Of a stretch of DNA of 64,000 bases, positions 56,830-64,000 are shown piece after piece; the first letter of the stretch is position 1, and each line of letters begins with the position of its first letter. This DNA comes from Sulfurimonas sp. GTDB taxonomy: Bacteria > Campylobacterota > Campylobacteria > Campylobacterales > Sulfurimonadaceae. The translations under genes and the position numbers were made by a program. The DNA is taken from NCBI RefSeq assembly GCF_029027405.1, contig NZ_CP093396.1:868001-932000 (forward strand), written 5' to 3'. Below the pieces are notes generated by a model. The model made no database searches, had not been told where the DNA came from, and worked only from the letters and a program-made list of their open reading frames with translations.

Positions 56830-57550
56830 TCTAGAGTTAAAAGAGGGTGCATTTGTTATTTCAGATGCACACTATTCCCACCGCAGACCAGAACTTTTAA
56901 ATTTTTTACAAGATATACAAGCAAAAAAATTATCTTCACCCCAAATTATTTTTATGGGTGATATATTTGATACTCTTTTTGACAATGTTCCCTATACTCA
57001 TAAAATAAATTCTCAAGTCATAGATATTATAAATCATATTTCACAAAATATAGAAGTTATATATATCGAGGGAAATCATGACTTTAATCTAAGTGAAATT
57101 TTTCCAGATGCTAAAGTATTTAGTATAGATGTTCAACCTATTAGCATCTCTTACAAAGGTAGAAAAATATTACTTGCACATGGAGATATCCAAAGTCCTT
57201 TGTTGTATAGAGTATATACAGCAGTTGTCAGAAACTCTTTTGTTACTTCTTTTTTAAATATTATAGACTTAATATCTGGACATAAAATAATCAATAAATT
57301 AGATGATTATTTAGGAGAGAAAGAGGACTGTAAAGAGTTTGTTGGTTTTAGAGAATTTATACAAAAAAGACTTTTATCCAAATATTCTTGTGATTATTTT
57401 ATTGAAGGGCATTTTCATCAAAATAAAACATTAGAGTTTAAAGATTTTATTTATATAAACTTAGCTGCTTTTGCTTGCAATCAAAGATATTTTATTGTAA
57501 AATCTTCCAAAGGTATTAAATTATTAGAAGAAATTTCATATAAAAAATAG
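56819..57550 (+). CDS. Metallophosphoesterase, LpxH-like
   Basis: 243 residues. Dinuclear-metal motifs in order: ISDAHYS (D-x-H), MGDIFD (GD), EGNHDFN (GNHD), LLAHGD and EGHFHQN (GHxH). The layout resembles UDP-2,3-diacylglucosamine diphosphatase LpxH of lipid A synthesis, but D-x-H-Y and the insertion at 145-180 differ, so the substrate is not certain. Overlaps argC by 11 bp and ends 12 nt before cheV. Confidence 0.85.
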   Translation: MSHNLELKEGAFVISDAHYSHRRPELLNFLQDIQAKKLSSPQIIFMGDIFDTLFDNVPYTHKINSQVIDIINHISQNIEVIYIEGNHDFNLSEIFPDAKVFSIDVQPISISYKGRKILLAHGDIQSPLLYRVYTAVVRNSFVTSFLNIIDLISGHKIINKLDDYLGEKEDCKEFVGFREFIQKRLLSKYSCDYFIEGHFHQNKTLEFKDFIYINLAAFACNQRYFIVKSSKGIKLLEEISYKK

Positions 57551-57562
57551 GAGACCTGAGAT

Positions 57563-58498
57563 ATGCAAATGAATGATTCTCTCAAAGTTGGCTCTAATGA
57601 AATGGAGCTTGTTGATTTTCGTATTATGAAAGAAGAAGATGGTGAAATTTATGAAGGTATATATGGCATAAATGTTTCAAAAGTTCGTGAGATTATTAGA
57701 CTACCAAAACTAACTGAATTACCAAGTACCCCAGAGTATATAGAAGGTATTTTTGATTTAAGAGATGTTGTTATCCCTGTTGTAAATTTAGCTAAATGGA
57801 TGGGCATTGAAGAGCCTGAAATAAAAAAGAAAAAAGTTAGAGTTATTATTACTGAATTTAACAATGTTCTTATTGGTTTTGTTGTTCATGAAGCAAAAAG
57901 GATCAGACGAATAAATTGGGGAGATATAGAACCAGCAACTTTTGTTAATGCTTCACTAGATGGAAGTAAAATTACAGGTGTTACTAAAATAGAAGGTGAT
58001 AATGTACTTCTTATATTAGACTTGGAAAGTATAGTTCAAGAGTTAGGACTTTACGAGCCAGATATTGAAAATGTTCCAGAGAATATGGATGGTTTTTCTG
58101 GTTTAGCACTTGTACTAGATGATAGTATAACAGCTAGAAAAATAGTTAAAGATGCTTTAGGAAAAATGGGCTTTAATGTTATTGAAGCTGGAGATGGAGA
58201 AGAAGGTCTAGAAAAACTTAATGAATTATATAAAATGTATGGTGATGGTCTTTCAAATCAGTTAAAAATTATAATTTCTGATGTTGAAATGCCAAGAATG
58301 GATGGTTTTCATTTTGCTACAAATGTAAAAGAAGATGAAAGATTTGACAATATTCCAATTGTTTTTAACTCATCTATAAGTGATCATTTTAGTGAGAGTA
58401 GAGGTAAAGAAGCCGGAGCTGAAGCATACTTGGTTAAGTTTGAAGCAAGCTCATTTTATGATGAAGTTGCACGAGTTGTTCGTGCATATATGAAGTAA
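57563..58498 (+). CDS. cheV: Chemotaxis coupling protein CheV
   Basis: 311 residues. CheW-like domain at 12-165 (YGINVSKVREIIRLP, FDLRDVVIPVVNL) and receiver domain at about 180-311 with the acidic pair LDDSITA, phospho-acceptor Asp in IISDVEMPRMDG, and Lys in YLVKF. It couples receptors to CheA and its phosphorylation tunes adaptation. An AGGAG-like GGAGACC site lies before the ATG. The next gene starts 11 nt later. Confidence 0.96.
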   Translation: MQMNDSLKVGSNEMELVDFRIMKEEDGEIYEGIYGINVSKVREIIRLPKLTELPSTPEYIEGIFDLRDVVIPVVNLAKWMGIEEPEIKKKKVRVIITEFNNVLIGFVVHEAKRIRRINWGDIEPATFVNASLDGSKITGVTKIEGDNVLLILDLESIVQELGLYEPDIENVPENMDGFSGLALVLDDSITARKIVKDALGKMGFNVIEAGDGEEGLEKLNELYKMYGDGLSNQLKIIISDVEMPRMDGFHFATNVKEDERFDNIPIVFNSSISDHFSESRGKEAGAEAYLVKFEASSFYDEVARVVRAYMK

Positions 58499-58509
58499 GG
58501 AGTCTGAAT

Positions 58510-60864
58510 ATGGATGAATTTCAAGAGATACTACAAGATTTTTTAATTGAGTCATTTGAACTTGTTGAAAAATTGGATGAAGATTTAGTTGAGTTAGAAA
58601 ACACACCAGAAGATTTAGAACTTTTAAATGGAATCTTTCGTGTTGCACACACTGTAAAGGGAGCTTCATCATTTTTAAATTTTGATGTTTTAACTCATCT
58701 TACACATCATATGGAAGATGTTTTAAACAAAGCAAGACATGGTGACTTAATAATAACACCAGATATTATGGATGTTGTTTTAGAGTCTATAGACTTAATG
58801 AAAGAACTTTTGAATATTATTCGAGATACGAGTGCAGATGCTGGAGTTGATGTTTCTGCTTGTGTTGCTAGGCTTGATAAAGTTTCTGGAGGAAGCGGAG
58901 AAGTAGATACTCCAGTTGAAGAAGTAGTAAAAGAAGTTGAACAAGAGCCAGAGGAAGATGAACTGGACTATGATAATATGTCTGATGATGATGTTGAAGC
59001 TGAGATACAAAGACTTCTGAACGAAAGACAAGAAGAAGACAAAGCTAAAAGAGCATCAAAAATAGCAGCAGGCGAAAGTGTTCCAGAAGCTCCACCTGAA
59101 CCAGACTCTAAAGAAAAGCCAACACCAGAACCAACTCCTGCTCCAGCACCTGCTGTTCCTGCAGTAAAAAAAGAAGAGTCTGCAAAAGCAGCAGCACCGG
59201 CAAAAAAAGCACCGGCAGTGGTAGAGCAAACTATTCGTGTTGATGTTAAAAGGCTCGATCATCTTATGAATCTTATTGGGGAGCTTGTTCTTGCTAAAAA
59301 TAGACTTATTAAAATAAATGATGATGTTGAAGAGCGTTATGAAGGTGAAGAATTTTTAGAAGAGTTAAATCAAGTAGTATCAATAGTTTCGCTTGTAACA
59401 ACAGATCTTCAGATTGCAGTTATGAAAACAAGAATGTTACCAATTGGAAAAGTATTTAATAAGTTTCCGAGAATGATTCGTGATTTAAGTCGTGAGTTAA
59501 ATAAGAAAATTGAACTTGAAATAGAAGGTGAAGAGACAGAACTTGATAAATCAATAGTTGAAGAGATTGGTGATCCATTAGTTCATATTATAAGAAACTC
59601 TTGTGACCATGGTATAGAGATACCAGCGGTTCGTACTGCAGCTGGTAAACCTGAGATAGGTATTATCTCTTTAAAAGCTTATAATGAAGGTAACCAAATC
59701 GTTATACAGATAGATGATAATGGTAAGGGTCTTGATGTTGAGATACTTAAAAATAAAGCTTTAGAAAATGGTGTTATTAGCGAGAAAGAATCTGATAGCA
59801 TGTCTGATAAAGAGGCATTTGGTCTAATAATGAAAGCTGGTTTTTCTACTGCTGCATCTGTAACAAATGTTTCAGGTCGTGGTGTTGGTATGGATGTTGT
59901 AAAAACAAATATAGAAAAAGTAAATGGTATTATTGATATTGAAAGTGAAAAAGGGCAGGGGAGTTCTATAAAACTAAAAATTCCTCTAACTCTTGCAATT
60001 ATCCAAGCACTTTTAGTTGCCGTTCAAGAAGAGTATTATGCCATTCCATTGTCTTCAGTTTTAGAAACTGTGAGAATTTCAAAAGAAGAGATTTATACAG
60101 TTGAGGGTCGCTCAGTTATGCGACTTAGAGAAGAAGTTTTATCTTTAGTTCATATAGGTGATATTTTTGAAGTAGAGAGAATTTTAGACCCAAGTGAGCA
60201 TGCTTATGTAGTTGTCTTAGGTCTTGGTGCTCAAAAACTTGGACTCATTGTTGATTCTCTTGTTGGTCAAGAAGAGATAGTTATTAAATCTCTTGGAGAG
60301 TATCTAAAAGGCATTGAAGGTGTTGCTGGAGCAACTATTCGTGGAGATGGTGGGGTAACGCTAATCGTTGATGTTGTAGCACTTATGGATATGGCAAAAA
60401 ATGTAAAAGCAACAGCTATGGTTGAATCTTCAGCAGGTGGAGATCCTGTTAGCACAGAAAAAACACAAGCGAGTGACTATACAATCATGATAGTTGATGA
60501 TTCCAAAACTGATAGAATGATTATGAGAAAGTCACTAGAAGCAACGGGTATGACAATCGTTGAAGCTGGAGATGGGCAAGAAGCATTAAATATATTAAAA
60601 CAAGGTGATCATAATTTTGACGCAATGCTTGTTGACATAGAGATGCCAAGAATGGATGGTTATACTTTAGCAACAGAGATTAAAAAGTACAATAAATATA
60701 AAAACTTACCTTTAATTGCCGTTACTTCTCGAACAGGAAAATCTGATAGAATGAGAGGAGTTGAGTCTGGAATGGTTGAGTATATTACAAAACCTTACTC
60801 TGCTGATTACCTATCTAGTGTAGTTCAAAGAAATGTTAACTTTAAATCGGAGTTCTTATCATGA
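58510..60864 (+). CDS. cheA: Chemotaxis histidine kinase CheA with receiver domain
   Basis: 784 residues. HPt domain (1-105) with the phospho-His in VAHTVKGASSF; an acidic then Pro/Ala/Lys-rich linker (140-240) in place of a clear P2; dimerisation helices (DVKRLDHLMNLIGELVLAKN); HATPase with HIIRNSCDHGIE, DDNGKGLD and GRGVGMDVV; CheW-like domain (495-630); C-terminal receiver (660-784) with VDDSKTD, Asp in LVDIEMPRMDG, and Lys in YITKPYS. The fused receiver (CheAY) is typical of Campylobacterota. Overlaps cheW by 4 bp. Confidence 0.97.
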   Translation: MDEFQEILQDFLIESFELVEKLDEDLVELENTPEDLELLNGIFRVAHTVKGASSFLNFDVLTHLTHHMEDVLNKARHGDLIITPDIMDVVLESIDLMKELLNIIRDTSADAGVDVSACVARLDKVSGGSGEVDTPVEEVVKEVEQEPEEDELDYDNMSDDDVEAEIQRLLNERQEEDKAKRASKIAAGESVPEAPPEPDSKEKPTPEPTPAPAPAVPAVKKEESAKAAAPAKKAPAVVEQTIRVDVKRLDHLMNLIGELVLAKNRLIKINDDVEERYEGEEFLEELNQVVSIVSLVTTDLQIAVMKTRMLPIGKVFNKFPRMIRDLSRELNKKIELEIEGEETELDKSIVEEIGDPLVHIIRNSCDHGIEIPAVRTAAGKPEIGIISLKAYNEGNQIVIQIDDNGKGLDVEILKNKALENGVISEKESDSMSDKEAFGLIMKAGFSTAASVTNVSGRGVGMDVVKTNIEKVNGIIDIESEKGQGSSIKLKIPLTLAIIQALLVAVQEEYYAIPLSSVLETVRISKEEIYTVEGRSVMRLREEVLSLVHIGDIFEVERILDPSEHAYVVVLGLGAQKLGLIVDSLVGQEEIVIKSLGEYLKGIEGVAGATIRGDGGVTLIVDVVALMDMAKNVKATAMVESSAGGDPVSTEKTQASDYTIMIVDDSKTDRMIMRKSLEATGMTIVEAGDGQEALNILKQGDHNFDAMLVDIEMPRMDGYTLATEIKKYNKYKNLPLIAVTSRTGKSDRMRGVESGMVEYITKPYSADYLSSVVQRNVNFKSEFLS

Positions 60865-61355
60865 GTGATAAATTAAAAGAAATTATTAGTAAGCAGAGTG
60901 AACAACAAAATGTGACTATTGATCACTCAAATGATATAGTTCAATTAGTTGGATTTGTTATTGGTGAAGAAGAATATGCGATTCCTATTCTCTCAATTCA
61001 AGAGATAATAAAACCTTTTTCATGGACAAGAGTTCCTCAAGTTCCAAAGTATGTTATGGGTGTTTTTAATCTTCGTGGCGCGGTAATTCCTTTGATTGAT
61101 CTTCGTTTAAAGTTTGGTTTAAGAGAGCAAAAACATAATGATGAAACGAGATTTATAGTCATGAAAGATGAAAATGATGTTGCTGGATTTGTTATTGATA
61201 GACTGACAATGGCAATAAGAATCAAAAAGACTGATATTAGTCCTGCTCCCGATACTCTCAATGGTAAGGATACTATGATTGATGGTGTTGGTAAACAAGA
61301 AGATAAAATCATAACGATACTTAAAGTAAAAAAACTATTAGAAAGAGATTTTTGA
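60861..61355 (+). CDS. cheW: Chemotaxis adaptor CheW
   Basis: 164 residues; a single CheW domain with VGFVIGEEEYAIPILSIQEII, VMGVFNLRGAVIPLIDLR and GFVIDRLTMAIRI. It bridges chemoreceptors and CheA. Its start overlaps cheA (ATGA) and its stop overlaps the TTG start of the mlaE-like gene, so expression is coupled on both sides. Confidence 0.97.
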   Translation: MSDKLKEIISKQSEQQNVTIDHSNDIVQLVGFVIGEEEYAIPILSIQEIIKPFSWTRVPQVPKYVMGVFNLRGAVIPLIDLRLKFGLREQKHNDETRFIVMKDENDVAGFVIDRLTMAIRIKKTDISPAPDTLNGKDTMIDGVGKQEDKIITILKVKKLLERDF

Positions 61356-62461
61356 TTAAGACTTCTCTTTTTGAAGATAAGCTCTCCTTGCAATTTTCAG
61401 GGGAGTTTACTCTTTATGTAGTAAATGCTTATAAAGAACAAATAAAAAAACTAGACCTTTTAAATGTTAAAAGTGTTGAATTTGACTTAAAAAATGTAAC
61501 ATATTTTGACACAGCAGCAAGTATATTTATAAACTCACTTATAAAAGATTTTAATTACAAGCATATTTCAAGTAATGTATTAACGGCAAATAGAGATATT
61601 AGTGATACTTTAGAATTAGTAAAAACTTTACAAAAAACTTCACAAAAACTTTCTCAAACTAAAAAAATTTATTTTATAGAGTCAGTAGGTATATCAATAT
61701 ATCAGAATTATGTTGGCTTTTTAGCTTTTATGACTTTTCTTGGTAAATTATTTGCAACTAAAATTTACTATCTCAAATCTGTAAAAAATATTAGATACAA
61801 AGAAATAGCCTTTGAGATGAATGAAAGTGCGATAAAAGCATTGGGAATTATCTCTCTTACTAGTTTTTTGATAGGTTTAGTTGTGGCATATCAATCAGCA
61901 TTTCAATTAAAGATATATGGAGCAAATATATTTATAGTGGATATGCTTGGCATCTCTATTCTTCGTGAACTAGCGCCTTTAATGACTGCTATTGTAATAG
62001 CGGGAAGAAGTGGCTCTGCTTTTACAGCACAAATAGGAGCGATGAAAATTACAGAAGAGTTGGATGCTATGCGAACTATGGGGTTTGACCCTTATATATT
62101 TTTAGTTATGCCACGGATAATAGCTTTAATGATAACAATGCCTATCTTGATTTTTGTTGCAGATATCATGGGTGTATTTGGTGGAGTACTTGTGGCATTT
62201 ATTGATTTAGATATAACACCACAACTTTTTATGGAGAGATTTAACGAGGTTGTTTCTGCAAAGCATTTTTTTATTGGAATATTTAAAGGTCCATTTTTCG
62301 CTTTTCTTATAGCATCTATAGGTGTTTATAGAGGGCTTATGGTCAAAGATGACACTCAAAGTATCGGTTTTAACACAACAAAAAGTGTTGTTGAGTCTAT
62401 ATTTGCAGTTATAGTTTGTGACGCAATTTTTTCAATAATGTTTACAAATATGGGAATATAA
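61352..62461 (+). CDS. mlaE: MlaE-type permease with N-terminal STAS-like domain
   Basis: 369 residues from a TTG start overlapping cheW by 4 bp. Residues 1-100 look like a STAS domain (VEFDLKNVTYFDTAASIFINSL), the part played by the separate protein MlaB in E. coli. Residues 110-369 are the MlaE permease with LAPLMTAIVIAGRSGSAFTAQIG and KITEELDAMRTMGFDP. It moves phospholipids between inner membrane and periplasmic MCE proteins. Confidence 0.94.
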   Translation: MIKTSLFEDKLSLQFSGEFTLYVVNAYKEQIKKLDLLNVKSVEFDLKNVTYFDTAASIFINSLIKDFNYKHISSNVLTANRDISDTLELVKTLQKTSQKLSQTKKIYFIESVGISIYQNYVGFLAFMTFLGKLFATKIYYLKSVKNIRYKEIAFEMNESAIKALGIISLTSFLIGLVVAYQSAFQLKIYGANIFIVDMLGISILRELAPLMTAIVIAGRSGSAFTAQIGAMKITEELDAMRTMGFDPYIFLVMPRIIALMITMPILIFVADIMGVFGGVLVAFIDLDITPQLFMERFNEVVSAKHFFIGIFKGPFFAFLIASIGVYRGLMVKDDTQSIGFNTTKSVVESIFAVIVCDAIFSIMFTNMGI

Positions 62462-63204
62462 TGGCAACTCATATAAAAGTAAAAGATATAAAAACTGTTT
62501 TTGGTGAACGAATAGTACATGATGGTGTAAATTTAGAAATAAATGAAGGTGAAATTTATGGACTTCTTGGACCTTCAGGATGTGGGAAAACAACATTACT
62601 TAGAGAGATGGTAATGTTGCAAGATTTCCATGGAGGCTCTATAAATATTCTTGGGCATGACTTAAATTCTATTAGACATAATGAGGCACAAGAATTAAGA
62701 CGAAAGTGGGGTGTTTTATTTCAAGCAGGGGCACTTTTTTCTTCTTTAACTTTAAAAGATAACATAGCCCTTCCTTTGATTGAATATACTGATCTTTCAC
62801 AAAAAATGATAAATGAAATAGTAGAGTTTAAAATAAACTTAGTTGGCTTAAAATCAGCAGATGCCATGCTTTTTCCATCTCAAATTAGTGGTGGAATGAA
62901 AAAAAAAGCTGCACTTGCAAGAGCTTTAGCAATGGATCCCAAACTTCTGTTTTTAGATGAACCAACAAGTGGATTAGACCCCATATCAGCAAGAGAGTTT
63001 GATAGTTTGATTCTTAAGCTTAGAGAGTTGTTAGGATTAACAATAGTAATGGTTTCACATGATTTACAATCTATTTATGATACACTTGACCGCGTTGCAA
63101 TCATTGATGAAAAAAAGATTGTTTATGAGGGAAATTTAAATAATATTAAAAATACTAAAAGTGAATTTATACAAACATTTTTTAAAGGAGTAAATTTAAT
63201 ATGA
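62461..63204 (+). CDS. mlaF: ABC transporter ATPase MlaF
   Basis: 247 residues. Walker A GPSGCGKTTLL, Q-loop LFQAGALFSSLT (typical of MlaF), signature SGGMKKKAALARALA, Walker B LLFLDEPTSGLDP and switch His in VMVSHDL. It powers the MlaE permease. Its ATG shares one base with the mlaE stop, and it overlaps the next gene by 4 bp. Confidence 0.96.
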   Translation: MATHIKVKDIKTVFGERIVHDGVNLEINEGEIYGLLGPSGCGKTTLLREMVMLQDFHGGSINILGHDLNSIRHNEAQELRRKWGVLFQAGALFSSLTLKDNIALPLIEYTDLSQKMINEIVEFKINLVGLKSADAMLFPSQISGGMKKKAALARALAMDPKLLFLDEPTSGLDPISAREFDSLILKLRELLGLTIVMVSHDLQSIYDTLDRVAIIDEKKIVYEGNLNNIKNTKSEFIQTFFKGVNLI

Positions 63205-64000
63205 ATAATAGAGTAAATTATACGCTTGTAGGTTTTATGGTTCTCTCTGGAGTAGCTTTGATGTTAGCCTTTACTTATTGGCTTTTAAAACCATCGCCAG
63301 AACATGAAACTACAAAATATAATATACACTTCAGTGAGTCTGTTTTAGGTTTAAATGTAGATGCAGCAGTTAAATACAGAGGTATAAATGTTGGTAAAGT
63401 TAGTAGACTTAGAATAAATCCTAAAAACTCAGAACAAGTAGAAGTTTTAATAACGATACTTAAAACAACACCCATTAAAGAAACGACAGTTGCAAAACTT
63501 ACATCGCAGGGTATTACAGGACTTAGTTACATAAACCTTAGTATGGGTGCGAATGGGAGTCCTGCTTTAAAGATAAGAGAAGGTGAACAATACCCAATAA
63601 TTAAAACAGAAGCATCATTTTTTGAGCGTTTTGAAAAATCACTTGGTACAGTAAGTATAAAACTATCAAAAACTCTTACAAGAACTTCTGAGCTGTTAAA
63701 TGAAAATAATCAAAAACAGATAGAGATACTTTTAAAATCGACTGCTTCTTTTATGATTCAGATGGAAAAACTTGTAGATGATAAAGCCATAAAAAATATG
63801 CAGGCATCTATGCAAAACTTTAATAATATTACTAGAAAATTTGATGAGATGATGCCAAGAATAGATAATTTTATAAATAAAAGTATTGCATGGGAGGATA
63901 AAATATCAGGCTCTTTTGCTTCTATAATGAAGAGTTATGTGGGTATAAGAGCTTCAATGGATGAGATAAAGAGAGCTGTTGGAAGTGGAGAGTTTAATAT
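63201..64000 (+). CDS. mlaD: MlaD/MCE-domain protein, 3' end outside window
   Basis: 267 codons seen, open at the right edge. One N-terminal membrane helix (YTLVGFMVLSGVALMLAFTYWLL) followed by an MCE domain (FSESVLGLNVDAAVKYRGI, VGKVSRLRI, AKLTSQGITGLSYINL), then a long helical region (KTLTRTSELLNENNQKQIE) as in longer MCE proteins. It forms the periplasmic lipid channel with MlaE and MlaF. The start overlaps mlaF as ATGA. Confidence 0.93.
   Translation, partial: MNNRVNYTLVGFMVLSGVALMLAFTYWLLKPSPEHETTKYNIHFSESVLGLNVDAAVKYRGINVGKVSRLRINPKNSEQVEVLITILKTTPIKETTVAKLTSQGITGLSYINLSMGANGSPALKIREGEQYPIIKTEASFFERFEKSLGTVSIKLSKTLTRTSELLNENNQKQIEILLKSTASFMIQMEKLVDDKAIKNMQASMQNFNNITRKFDEMMPRIDNFINKSIAWEDKISGSFASIMKSYVGIRASMDEIKRAVGSGEFN

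Overview
The window is AT-rich DNA from a free-living member of the Campylobacterota, most likely Sulfurimonas or a close relative. The lineage call is inference. It rests on low G+C, CheV plus a CheA with a C-terminal receiver, an MlaE permease with an N-terminal STAS-like domain, TTG starts, tightly overlapping genes, and short intergenic regions with TATAAT-type -10 boxes and weak -35 boxes.

Bases 1-27,420 are a type VI secretion (T6SS) cargo island; no T6SS core genes lie inside the window. It opens with a Sel1-repeat protein cut by the window edge, a Tle1-like DUF2235 phospholipase, and Hcp. A tandem array of VgrG cassettes follows. Each cassette has a nearly identical VgrG body (hub, OB fold, needle, linker, PG_binding_1), then an unrelated C-terminal effector domain (DUF5675-like, GH19, GH108, GH19), then a signal-peptide protein that is the likely immunity factor. 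From the headless second cassette on, each immunity protein has a unique N-terminal part joined to a nearly identical TPR tail, followed after exactly 8 nt by the next vgrG. The array also holds a headless VgrG (9987-12839), a lost cassette reduced to its two ends plus an orphan membrane immunity gene (9181-9927), a vgrG gutted by an IS3-family element (23963-26011), and a terminal vgrG stump (26880-27305) beside IS debris and a tRNA-Val(GAC) gene.

Bases 27,400-34,200 are mostly housekeeping: pckA, a DedA protein and uvrB, then a PAS protein, a stand-alone CZB zinc-binding protein and a full-length arginine kinase, which is rare in bacteria. Bases 34,248-40,325 encode a giant LapA-like adhesin with a probable LapG site and seven 107-residue repeats nearly identical in DNA. 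After it come a response-regulator gene reduced to its two ends, an intact sensor kinase and a small HTH protein. The minus-strand operon rho-murI-dnaX follows (42.2-46.0 kb), then a decayed IS (46,261-46,953) whose relatives survive as fragments at 27.3 and 49.5-49.7 kb.

Bases 47-55 kb hold surE, a ThiF/TcdA-like gene, small unknowns, a three-gene envelope transport operon (LolA-like protein, outer-membrane protein, RND/MMPL transporter) and a DUF4384-like exported protein. From 55,341 to the right edge the genes overlap or nearly touch: greA, argC, an LpxH-like phosphoesterase, cheV, cheA, cheW, mlaE, mlaF and mlaD (cut by the edge). This looks like one operon joining chemotaxis signalling to outer-membrane lipid transport.
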